From Thermoplasmata archaeon (GTDB taxonomy: Archaea > Thermoplasmatota > E2 > UBA202 > JdFR-43): a DNA stretch of 6,657 bases. Where the stretch lies: NCBI GenBank assembly GCA_021158865.1, contig JAGGSX010000052.1, forward strand, positions 1 to 6,657, given 5' to 3'. The position numbers and the translations under genes are program-made. Below are positions 1 through 6,413 of the stretch, piece after piece; within the stretch, counting starts at the first letter, position 1; each line of letters opens with the position of its first letter. The notes beneath the pieces are model-generated. The model was not told the origin of the DNA. It made no database searches and saw only the letters and a program-made list of their open reading frames with translations.

Positions 1-63
1 AAATTTAATAAATGGCAAGGTGATTACAATGTAAGGAGGAATTTTAACATAGGTGCATCTGCC
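1..63 (+). repeat. Left copy of a 63-bp perfect terminal inverted repeat
   Basis: Bases 1-63 are the exact reverse complement of 6595-6657, and identity stops at base 64 (A here, C in the other copy). The repeat starts at the first base of the window and its partner ends at the last base, so the true repeat may continue outside. Possible sources are two oppositely oriented copies of a mobile element or duplicated gene, the arms of an invertible segment, or an assembly that stopped at a shared k-mer of length 63. Both strands of the repeat contain a frame without stops, so coding content cannot be excluded. I recognise no known insertion sequence end. Confidence 0.95.
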
Positions 64-82
64 ATTACAACACAGCACCATT

Positions 83-101
83 ATAGAAAATTATTTATAA
101 C
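83..101 (+). promoter_or_regulatory. Archaeal BRE/TATA promoter of the plus-strand operon
   Basis: An A-rich BRE-like stretch (GAAAA, 86-90) is followed directly by a TATA box TTATTTATAA (91-100). The centre of the TATA box lies about 27 bases before the ATG at 123, so transcription should start at or next to that ATG, giving a leaderless message. No Shine-Dalgarno site precedes the ATG, which fits. The 19 bases match the promoter at the other end of the window at 18 positions. TTATA/TATAA half-sites flank the element, but this is too weak to call an operator. Confidence 0.7.
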
Positions 102-122
102 AGTATTCTTATTACCAAAGTT

Positions 123-530
123 ATGATAAAAAAAGTAGAAAGCAGGATAGCAGATGTTTTAAAACATTATGGGCTTGGAGATGCTGAAGCGAATATAGTT
201 GCAACCCTTTCAACCCATGGAAAAACGAATGCAAAAGAAATTTCAAAGGAAACAGGATATGCATATTCAACTGTAGTGAATGCATTAAATTTTTTAAATA
301 GAATAGGATTTATTGAAAAAGATAGAAGTAATAGAATATGCGTTTATTCTGCAAATATTGATTTTATTAAGATAATAGAAAATGATAGAAGGAGGTTATC
401 CAATCTTTTGAATGATTTGAGAGAAGAAATAAAAAAAGTTGAAGGGAAATATAAGTATAAACTTTCAAATTTAATTTCAAGAGTTGAGGCAACTCTAAAA
501 TATCTTAAAAAAATTGAAGAAGCAGTATGA
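123..530 (+). CDS. TrmB-like winged-helix transcriptional regulator
   Basis: This 135-residue protein is probably a DNA-binding regulator of the operon it heads. Residues 15-78 resemble the TrmB-type winged helix: a GLGDAEANIVATL opening helix, KTNAKEISKETG leading into the turn, a recognition helix around 46-60 (YSTVVNALNFLNRIG) and a wing ending near VYSA. Residues 80-133 are charged and helical and look like a dimerising coiled coil. There is no sugar-binding domain as in full TrmB proteins, so this is a short form, and GbsR/MarR-like families are alternatives. The ATG start is supported by a TATA box about 27 bases upstream, consistent with leaderless transcription. The next gene starts 9 nt after its stop. 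The ligand is unknown; control of its own operon is inferred from position. Confidence 0.8.
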   Translation: MIKKVESRIADVLKHYGLGDAEANIVATLSTHGKTNAKEISKETGYAYSTVVNALNFLNRIGFIEKDRSNRICVYSANIDFIKIIENDRRRLSNLLNDLREEIKKVEGKYKYKLSNLISRVEATLKYLKKIEEAV

Positions 531-539
531 GGTAAAAAT

Positions 540-1970
540 ATGAAGACAGCCACAGTTATAGGTTTATTAGAATCTACAATTGGTAATCCATTGTCAAGAA
601 AAATATTGAAATCCATGAGTAAATATTGTGAGAAAGATAAAAAAAATCGTATAGAAGTTGCGATAGAATTATTCACGGGGCAAAGAAAGGATGCATGTCT
701 TGGATGCAAGGCGGCGGAAAAAGCGCTAAGAAAATTTTTGATAAAAGGAGGCGAAGCATTTGGAGTTGATGAGCAAACAATAAAAGAAAAATTTAAAGAC
801 CCATATTGGGCAAAAGCTTTGGCATCCACACTAAAAGGAATAGCATTATTTGGAGTCCGCCGCCCGTTTACAAGCGGCGCCCCATATCAAATAGTGTGGG
901 ACGTCACCTATGCATGCAATTTGAGATGCAAACATTGTTATGCAAATGCAGGAAAGCCTTTACCAGATGAACTGACAACTGAAGAAGCCAAGAGAGCAAT
1001 AGATATTTTTGATAAAGCTGGTGTAACGATACTGGCATTTTCTGGTGGCGAGCCATTGGTTAGGCCAGATATTTTTGAATTGGCAAGATATGCTTCCAAT
1101 AAAGGAATGTATGTTGCTGTTGCTACAAATGGAACTCTTATAACAGAAGAAGTTGCAAAAAAAATGAAGGATGCAGGTATACAATTTGTTCAGATAAGCT
1201 TGGATGGCGCTACACCAGAAACACATGATGAATTCAGAGGCATACCTGGAGCATTTGAAAGAACAATAAAAGGAATAAAAAATGCTGTCAAAGCCGGCTT
1301 TTTTGTTGAAATTGCGACAACAGCCACACATTATAATTACAAAGAAATTCCAGATATAATAGATTTGGCAGAAGAATTGAAAGTAAATTGGTTCATGTTA
1401 TACAATTTTGTTCCAACCGGAAGAGGAAAATTTATCATAGAAAATGATTTGACTCCTGAAGAAAGAGAAGAAATTTTGAAAATGCTTTATTATAAGAATA
1501 AAGAAACAAGCGTTGAGCTACTTTCTACTGCACCTCAATTTGCTAGGGTAGCATTACAGGAAGAATATAAAGAAAAGACTGACGAAATTTTGATGCCAAC
1601 GCATTTTTATAATGCTCGTTTACCGGGCAAGCTTGCAAATTTGGCAGAATTTATAGGTGGATGTGGAGCAGGAAGATTTTACATGTCGATGCGGCCAAAT
1701 GGTGACTTGCAACCATGCGTATTTTTTCCTCTAAAGGTAGGGAATATAAAAGAAGATGATTTTGAAGATTTATGGCAAAATAATAAAGTTTTGAATGATT
1801 TGAGGAATAAAGATTTGCTTGAAGAAGATTGTGGAAAATGCCCATATCGTTATCATTGTGGAGGTTGCAGGGCTCGTGCCTATGGTTATTTTGGAGATTA
1901 TCTTGCACCTGATCCTGGATGTGTGATTAATAAAAATGCATACGAGAAGGTGCTTGAAACATGGAAGTAG
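540..1970 (+). CDS. Radical SAM/SPASM-domain Fe-S oxidoreductase
   Basis: This 476-residue enzyme carries the radical SAM motif CNLRCKHC (C126, C130, C133), which holds the [4Fe-4S] cluster that cleaves S-adenosylmethionine. A GGEP motif follows at 169-172. The C-terminal part is a SPASM domain with auxiliary-cluster cysteines C375, C393, C431, C434, C440, C443 and C461; the core is CGKCPYRYHCGGCRARA, as in NirJ/AhbD/PqqE-type proteins. Residues 1-115 form an extra helical region with C30 and a CLGC pair (C53/C56). I recognise this region from archaeal radical SAM proteins but know no function for it. The start has a GAGGT site (529-533) that overlaps the stop of the upstream gene. The substrate cannot be read from sequence. 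Heme-pathway, peptide-modifying and lipid-modifying relatives all share this layout. The neighbouring prenyltransferase favours a lipid, which is inference. Confidence 0.88.
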   Translation: MKTATVIGLLESTIGNPLSRKILKSMSKYCEKDKKNRIEVAIELFTGQRKDACLGCKAAEKALRKFLIKGGEAFGVDEQTIKEKFKDPYWAKALASTLKGIALFGVRRPFTSGAPYQIVWDVTYACNLRCKHCYANAGKPLPDELTTEEAKRAIDIFDKAGVTILAFSGGEPLVRPDIFELARYASNKGMYVAVATNGTLITEEVAKKMKDAGIQFVQISLDGATPETHDEFRGIPGAFERTIKGIKNAVKAGFFVEIATTATHYNYKEIPDIIDLAEELKVNWFMLYNFVPTGRGKFIIENDLTPEEREEILKMLYYKNKETSVELLSTAPQFARVALQEEYKEKTDEILMPTHFYNARLPGKLANLAEFIGGCGAGRFYMSMRPNGDLQPCVFFPLKVGNIKEDDFEDLWQNNKVLNDLRNKDLLEEDCGKCPYRYHCGGCRARAYGYFGDYLAPDPGCVINKNAYEKVLETWK

Positions 1971-3427
1971 TGCTTACAGCGGATAAAACTCTGATGAGTA
2001 ATCATCATGGAAAGGAATTTTTGGGATTTGGGACAAGCGCTCCTCCAAATTGGCTTCCAGAATGGCTTTTTCGATATCTTTTCTTTCCAAGGATAAAAAG
2101 CAACAATGGCTTTCCATGGCAGGCCCCCTATGGATTGCGTAAGATAGAAGCAAAATTAATAGATGCCGGCATAGATGCAGGTGTTGTTTATCCAGATGAT
2201 ATAGCAAATCATAATGCAAAAGTTATAGGAATATATGTAATGGACCCATTTGGATGGGGACCTTCCTCAACAACATTTGCTGGCATAATGAAAACTGGAA
2301 TGCCATATAACGCAAAATATTTTGAGTTGCTGTTTAAAAGCAATGCCTATAAAAAATTAAAGAAGCAGGGAGCAAAAACAATTATCGGCGGCCCAGGAGT
2401 GTGGCAATTCAAATATAATATGGAATTTGCATCCCGCTATAAAATAGATTGTATTTATGATGGAGAAGCTGAGAAAGATGTTCCATGGCTTTTTAAAAAT
2501 GCCTTAGATGGCAAAGAATTGCCCCAGTATATTGAAAAGATGCCTAAAGAAGCTCCAAGCTTGGATGAAATACCCGAAATAAAAAAAGCAAGTGTTAATG
2601 GCTTAATTGAAATTGGTCGTGGTTGTCCAAGAGGTTGTAAATTTTGCACTGTAACTTTGCGTCCATTGAGATGGTATCCCTATGAAAAAATTGAAAAAGA
2701 ATTGCTTGTAAATAAAAAATACGGACTGGATGCAACAATTTTGCATGGTGAAGACGTAATGCTATATGGTTCAAGCAATGTTATTCCAGATGAAGAGAAG
2801 GTATTAAAATTAAATGAAATTGCAAAAAAGTATATGAAAAATGTTACATGGAGCCATGCTTCTTTTGCAGCTGTTGCGACAAAACCAAAAATAATTGAAA
2901 AAGTGGCAGAAGTTATCATAGATGAAAATCAAAAATGGTGGGGGGCTGAGATGGGTATAGAAACTGGTTCGCCAGAATTGGTTAAAAAAGCAATGCCGGC
3001 AAAAGCCAAGCCATTTAAGCCTAAAGAATATCCTGAAATTGTGAAGCAGGCTGCAGGCGTAATGACAGATGCAGGCATGATTCCAGCTTGCACTCTGATA
3101 GTTGGATTGCCCCAAGAAACAGATGATGATGTCATAAAAACAATTGAGTTGATGGATGACTTAAAAGATTTTAAATCTTTGATTGTTCCATTATTTTTTG
3201 TTCCAATGGGTAAATTGAAAAATAAAGACTGGTTTAGAGAAGAGCAGATGAATGAATTGCAAAAAGAGCTGTTGATAAAATGTTTGCAGCATGACATAAA
3301 ATGGGCTAAAAACATAGCAAATGAATATTTTCAGGAGAGAAAAAAAGATATTTTGATAAAGCCCCTATACCATTTATTTATAAAAATTATTGAGTGGCAG
3401 GGAAAGAAAAAAAAAGTGCTGGAATAA
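1961..3427 (+). CDS. B12-binding-fold radical SAM protein (COG1032-like), possible isoprenoid-lipid modifying enzyme
   Basis: This is a 488-residue class B-type radical SAM protein. The N-terminal half (about 55-185) has the alternating pattern of a cobalamin-binding Rossmann fold (AKVIGIYVMD, AKTIIGGPG, IDCIYDGEAE). The usual DxHxxG cobalt-ligand motif is absent, as in many members of the class. The radical SAM motif is GCPRGCKFC (C222, C226, C229), followed by the SAM-contact segment GIETGSPE (332-339) and VGLPQETDDD (381-390). Known relatives include methylases, cyclases and the archaeal GDGT ring synthases GrsA/GrsB. A Grs-like or lipid-methylating role is plausible beside uppS but unproven. 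The ATG lies inside the upstream gene (10-nt overlap), with a GAAGGTG site 8-14 bases before it. The C-terminal 100 residues are helical and lysine-rich, possibly membrane-associated. Confidence 0.85.
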   Translation: MEVVLTADKTLMSNHHGKEFLGFGTSAPPNWLPEWLFRYLFFPRIKSNNGFPWQAPYGLRKIEAKLIDAGIDAGVVYPDDIANHNAKVIGIYVMDPFGWGPSSTTFAGIMKTGMPYNAKYFELLFKSNAYKKLKKQGAKTIIGGPGVWQFKYNMEFASRYKIDCIYDGEAEKDVPWLFKNALDGKELPQYIEKMPKEAPSLDEIPEIKKASVNGLIEIGRGCPRGCKFCTVTLRPLRWYPYEKIEKELLVNKKYGLDATILHGEDVMLYGSSNVIPDEEKVLKLNEIAKKYMKNVTWSHASFAAVATKPKIIEKVAEVIIDENQKWWGAEMGIETGSPELVKKAMPAKAKPFKPKEYPEIVKQAAGVMTDAGMIPACTLIVGLPQETDDDVIKTIELMDDLKDFKSLIVPLFFVPMGKLKNKDWFREEQMNELQKELLIKCLQHDIKWAKNIANEYFQERKKDILIKPLYHLFIKIIEWQGKKKKVLE

Positions 3428-4302
3428 TGAAGAAGGAATTAAAAAAGAAGTGGATTCGGTTTGAAAGAAAGATAATGGATTTCATGCTATTCAGCAATAT
3501 CACAAAAAATATTTTTTCGAGTAAATTTTTCAGGCTGTTAGTAGGCAAGATAGAAGAATTTAGAGAGAAAGAACTTTTAAAAGAAATTAAAAGGCATCCT
3601 CTTCCCAAACACGTTGCAATAATTATGGATGGAAACAGGAGATTTGCAATGGAAATGAAAATGGATATTTGTGAAGGACATAAAAGAGGTGCTGATAGAG
3701 TGGAAGAGATTTTGGAAATATGCACAGAATTAGATATAAAGGTGCTTACAGTCTATGCTTTTTCCGTGGAAAATTTTAGAAGGGCAAGAGAAGAAGTTAC
3801 AGAACTTATGGACTTATTCTTTAAAAAATTTGATGAATTGCTTAAGGATGAAAGAATACACAAATATGGAATAAGAGTTAGAATTATTGGCAATCTTGAT
3901 TTTCTACCAGAAAAAGTCAGGAAGAAAGCAGAGGAAGTCATGAAGGCAACTGAGAGCTATTCAAATTATATCTTCGATATTGCTGTGGCTTATGGAGGAA
4001 GAGATGAAATAACGGAAGCAACGAAAAAAATTATGGAAAAAGTGAAGGCTGGAAAATTAAAACCAGAAGAAATAGATGAATCTACCATATCTTCTCATCT
4101 CTATACACACGGATTGCCCGACCCAGACATAATAATAAGAACATCAGGAGAAGAAAGATTGTCAAATTTTTTGTTATGGCAATCTGCAAATTCGTTGCTT
4201 TGCTTCTATGATGTATACTGGCCAAGTTTTCGGAAAAAGGATTTCTTAAAAATAATCAAAACATATCAGAGGAGGAGAAATGAATCACAGTGTCTTGAGT
4301 AA
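3427..4302 (+). CDS. uppS: Cis-prenyltransferase (polyprenyl diphosphate synthase, UppS family)
   Basis: This enzyme condenses isopentenyl diphosphate onto an allylic primer with cis geometry, making the long polyprenyl diphosphate from which archaeal dolichol-type glycan carriers derive. All family motifs are present: MDGNRRFA (D68 is the catalytic Asp), GHKRGAD (84-90), YAFSVENFRR (110-119), AYGGRDEI (188-195), and PDPDIIIRTSGEERLSNFLL with WQSA (231-254). The start is the ATG in a TAATG overlap with the upstream stop. A GTG at 3394 would add 11 residues but has no ribosome site. From this ATG the protein has 291 residues, with about 40 more before the DGN motif than the E. coli enzyme. The extra part is basic with hydrophobic patches (17-40), possibly a membrane-binding helix. 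Chain length cannot be predicted reliably. Confidence 0.93.
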   Translation: MKKELKKKWIRFERKIMDFMLFSNITKNIFSSKFFRLLVGKIEEFREKELLKEIKRHPLPKHVAIIMDGNRRFAMEMKMDICEGHKRGADRVEEILEICTELDIKVLTVYAFSVENFRRAREEVTELMDLFFKKFDELLKDERIHKYGIRVRIIGNLDFLPEKVRKKAEEVMKATESYSNYIFDIAVAYGGRDEITEATKKIMEKVKAGKLKPEEIDESTISSHLYTHGLPDPDIIIRTSGEERLSNFLLWQSANSLLCFYDVYWPSFRKKDFLKIIKTYQRRRNESQCLE

Positions 4303-4444
4303 AATTCTCTTCTTATTCGCCTTTACATTTACAACTATGTATTTTATTATGGGACAAATTGATAAAAGCAGATTCTTAGAAATAGCCATTTCCCTATTGC
4401 TTCTTTTTCTTATTCATCTATTTATAGAAAAAAATAACATTTGA
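4280..4444 (+). CDS. Small membrane protein, 54 residues, two predicted transmembrane helices
   Basis: This short gene starts with ATG directly behind a very strong ribosome site (GGAGGAG, 4271-4277) that lies within the end of uppS. It overlaps uppS by 23 nt in another frame, so translation is probably coupled. The product has two hydrophobic segments, about residues 8-24 (KILFLFAFTFTTMYFIM) and 33-49 (LEIAISLLLLFLIHLFI), joined by a short polar loop (GQIDKSR), and ends in EKNNI. I do not recognise the family. Position suggests a membrane anchor or partner for UppS or the radical SAM enzymes. The last 31 bases run into the end of the convergent DGC gene on the other strand. It could be a chance ORF, but the ribosome site and two-helix pattern argue for a real gene. 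Confidence 0.7.
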   Translation: MNHSVLSKILFLFAFTFTTMYFIMGQIDKSRFLEIAISLLLLFLIHLFIEKNNI

Positions 4445-4794
4445 CGAAATTCTTTTTGCATCCTTCTCTGAATATCCGAAAGTAGTAAAAGGTCCCAATT
4501 TTTGTATCCAAAATCATTTTCCAGATTGATATACCTTTCATACTTAGTTCCTATCCTGTCCAAAATTTTCTTGGAGCATTCATTGTGACATCCATCAATC
4601 ACTATAATATGAGGAATTTTCTTAACAAGCAAGATTTGCCTTGGAATGCCATTCGCAAGGGCAGGGAGGGAGCAAATCCCGTCTTTTTTCCTTCCCAACC
4701 TTCTTAACTATTTCAAATGCAACAAACCCTGTTAGATGCCCAGAATTTGATGCCCCGCTATTACAAATAATCAACCTATTTTTGGAATTTTCAT
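4414..4794 (-). pseudogene. DGC-domain (zinc-binding-type) protein, disrupted by two compensating frameshifts
   Basis: The product resembles the DGC family of small cysteine proteins thought to bind zinc. The segments lie in two frames. The ATG at 4794 gives MKIPKIG and then TGA. A one-base shift restores ICNSGASNSGHLTGFVAFE and VKKVGKEK. A second shift at the A6 run (4684-4689 on the plus strand) restores DGICSLPALANGIP and the signature IDGCHNEC, ending at 4414. One missing T near 4773 and one extra A in the run would explain both. The total, 381 nt, is exactly 127 codons, so the shifts cancel. The four expected cysteines (CNSG, ICS, DGC, NEC) all survive. The start lies 2 nt after the DUF169 stop with an AAGGAGA site, so it is the last gene of the operon. 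Either the gene is decaying or the assembly has indel errors; I cannot separate these. Confidence 0.7.
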
Positions 4795-4796
4795 AA

Positions 4797-5654
4797 TTAT
4801 TTCTCCTTTTGATGCATTTGAAATATATCGGTTCTCAGCACCTTTTCAGCACTCCTCTTCTTGAGCACGGTGTATGCATTTTTACTTCTTGAATTAGGTA
4901 TAGCCTTCATTGATAGATGTTCAATATACTCTACAATTTTATCAAAATCGCTGTAAGGAAAGCCGAGAACACTTTCATCTGGTCCGATGTCAGTTGCATC
5001 TCTGCACCCATAACATCCATAACTTAAATTCATCCTGTGTTGTTTGTAAGGAATGATTGTCGAATCAACACAGGTTGCCTGCAATACCGCGGTGGAACTT
5101 TCCACACGTTTTCCTCCTTTTACATTTATATAAGCCAGCACAACCCACATTAATCTTTCAACCTGGTCTTCCATAACAACGACATCAGGTTCGATGATGG
5201 CAGTTTCCAATGGGAAAAGATAGAGTGAATTCAATTCCCCCATGGCCAATGAAGGCATTTCTTTAAACATTTCTCTTCCCACATCTATGTGTTCGGTTAT
5301 ACCAAAACCGACCAACCCCTTTCCATTCTTCAATCCCTCTGGAAGCGGTTTGAAGCCGAATGCAGCAGCTGCTGCAGGACATGCAATACCTTCCTTATCA
5401 AGAAGCACATGTTTACCATGTCTGGCTTCCATGACTGCCTGACAGTATCTGTGCCTGTTTAGTCTTTTTACATCCTCAATTTTTGCCACTTCATCGATGA
5501 TTGCAACATTCCTCTGTAAAATGAATTTGACACCGACGGGAAATGTGTGCATTCCAATTTTTTCCCTAAGAATTTTCGCTTTCTCTCTCACTTGCAGTAT
5601 CCTTGCCGATTGAGGAATTTTTTGTTTAATCTTTTCCTCTTCTATTTTATTCAC
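4797..5654 (-). CDS. DUF169 family protein
   Basis: This 285-residue protein belongs to the DUF169 family, which has no established reaction as far as I know. Recognisable blocks are FPVGVKFI (38-45), RYCQAVMEARHGK (69-81), ACPAAAAAFGFK (91-102), IIEPDVVVMED (153-163), and SYGCYGCRD followed by VLGFPYSDFDKIVEY (211-243). The conserved cysteines C71, C92, C195, C214 and C217 suggest a metal, Fe-S or thiol role. No membrane segment or signal peptide is visible. The start is a GTG that overlaps the ferredoxin stop by 8 nt, with a G-rich stretch just before it; no other start codon fits until Met35, which would cut into the domain. Placement between a two-cluster ferredoxin and a DGC protein suggests electron delivery to a cysteine-bound metal centre. 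This is inference. Confidence 0.88.
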   Translation of the reverse strand: MNKIEEEKIKQKIPQSARILQVREKAKILREKIGMHTFPVGVKFILQRNVAIIDEVAKIEDVKRLNRHRYCQAVMEARHGKHVLLDKEGIACPAAAAAFGFKPLPEGLKNGKGLVGFGITEHIDVGREMFKEMPSLAMGELNSLYLFPLETAIIEPDVVVMEDQVERLMWVVLAYINVKGGKRVESSTAVLQATCVDSTIIPYKQHRMNLSYGCYGCRDATDIGPDESVLGFPYSDFDKIVEYIEHLSMKAIPNSRSKNAYTVLKKRSAEKVLRTDIFQMHQKEK

Positions 5655-6051
5655 CCCCCTTAATTTCTTTCATTTTCTTTTCCTGAGAAGATATTTCCTC
5701 GCTGTAACTCTTTGCTGTCTCCATCAGTTGATGAGCAAATTTTTCATTTAGCAGTTTCTTGACTTTCGTGAATATTTTGTGTTTTCTTGCCTCATCCCTG
5801 ACAATCTGCGGATCAGGAAATTCTATTGCCCCGACAGGGCATAAATTGGCACAGGTCTGGCATCCGACAAGGCAGTTGTATGGTTTGATAACCACAGGCT
5901 TTTTATCCACCAAATCATAGGAATATACACCTCTTCCGCATACCACCGTGCACAGCCCGCAGCCAATGCATGTTGCAGGGTCTATCTTCGGATACCATGC
6001 TATTTCCTTTCTCGGCACACCAAACCATTCATCAAACTTTTTTTCACTCAT
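5647..6051 (-). CDS. Two-cluster [4Fe-4S] ferredoxin-like protein
   Basis: This 134-residue iron-sulfur protein is probably a cytoplasmic electron carrier. Cluster motif 1 is CIGCGLCTVVC (C28, C31, C34, C38), followed by GRG instead of the usual proline. Motif 2 is CLVGCQTCANLCP (C60, C64, C67, C71), with a one-residue longer first gap. The N-terminal WFGVPRKEIAWYPKID block is shared by a family often found beside ArsR regulators. Residues 85-134 form a charged helical tail without cysteines. The start is the ATG at 6051, in a 4-nt ATGA overlap with the arsR-type stop and behind a GAGGTG site. A longer reading from 6237 would overlap the regulator out of frame and is not credible. The protein is co-transcribed with DUF169, its likely partner. 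Confidence 0.87.
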   Translation of the reverse strand: MSEKKFDEWFGVPRKEIAWYPKIDPATCIGCGLCTVVCGRGVYSYDLVDKKPVVIKPYNCLVGCQTCANLCPVGAIEFPDPQIVRDEARKHKIFTKVKKLLNEKFAHQLMETAKSYSEEISSQEKKMKEIKGGE

Positions 6052-6413
6052 TTTTTCACCTCTGGCTTGTATTTCTTGAAATGTCGGACAATGCTTCTGC
6101 CAAATGGCGTAAGCGAATAAATAAGATAATTTCCCTTCCTTGTGGCTTTTATAAGTCCTGCATCCTTCAATTTTGAGAGATGATAGGAGCATTTTGAGTA
6201 TGAACACCCTGTCAGCTCCGTAAGCATGCACACGCACATCCTCTGCTCTGATAGAGCGTATAGAATCCTCAGTCTGGTATCGCAGGATAGAACCTTCATC
6301 ACCTTTTCAACTTCTTTTATCTCTTTTAGGGGCAAACTTTTCTTGACGTTACTCCAACCACCTTTTTCCCGCAATTCTTTTTTAACTTCCTCAGGTATTT
6401 CAAGTTTTTTCAT
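6048..6413 (-). CDS. ArsR-family transcriptional repressor, cysteine-rich metal or redox sensor
   Basis: This 121-residue winged-helix regulator heads the minus-strand operon. The ArsR core runs from about 33 to 112: VEKVMKVLSCDTRLRILYAL, then MCVCMLTELTG (matching the ELCVCDL metal-binding element of ArsR/SmtB proteins), the recognition helix CSYSKCSYHLSKLKDAGLI and the wing TRKGNYLIYSL. Cysteines C60 and C62 match the arsenite-type site. C70 and C75 fall in or beside the recognition helix, and C44 lies before it. A soft-metal, arsenite or thiol/redox signal is therefore likely; the ligand is inferred. The start is the ATG at 6413, behind GGGGTGA. The TTG at 6443 would add ten residues but has no ribosome site. 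The stop overlaps the ferredoxin start (ATGA). Autoregulation through the palindrome in the leader is probable. Confidence 0.88.
   Translation of the reverse strand: MKKLEIPEEVKKELREKGGWSNVKKSLPLKEIKEVEKVMKVLSCDTRLRILYALSEQRMCVCMLTELTGCSYSKCSYHLSKLKDAGLIKATRKGNYLIYSLTPFGRSIVRHFKKYKPEVKK

Noticed and set aside
1..126. Open frame entering from the left edge and ending in an ATGA overlap with the TrmB-like gene
   Set aside because: The frame crosses a clear BRE/TATA promoter, its sequence after the repeat looks like translated non-coding DNA, and the same frame at the other end runs into a stop within 12 codons of the repeat. The overlap is probably chance.
344..829. 161-residue minus-strand ORF
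   Set aside because: It is antisense to the regulator and the radical SAM gene, has no recognisable motif or ribosome site, and its composition is that of a shadow frame.
857..880. GC-rich inverted repeat CGCCGC...GCGGCG in an AT-rich gene
   Set aside because: It lies inside the radical SAM coding sequence and encodes a conserved-looking RRPFTSGAP stretch. The arms are six bases with a ten-base loop and no T-tail follows.
4453..4457. T-rich terminator after the plus-strand operon
   Set aside because: A single run of five T without a hairpin is common in this AT-rich DNA. It is possible as an archaeal stop signal but not distinct enough to list as a feature.
4684..4689. Programmed ribosomal frameshift at the A6 run
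   Set aside because: The frame entering the run does not match the A-AAA-AAG heptamer phase, and the needed shift is +1, not -1. A second independent shift upstream would also be required.
4771..4773. In-frame TGA in the DGC gene as selenocysteine
   Set aside because: Reading through in the same frame gives further stops and no family similarity. Similarity resumes in a different frame, so a base is missing rather than the codon being recoded.
6052..6237. Longer N-terminus for the ferredoxin from 6237
   Set aside because: The extra residues are the regulator gene read in another frame, and the ATG at 6051 has a good GAGGTG site and a typical ATGA overlap.
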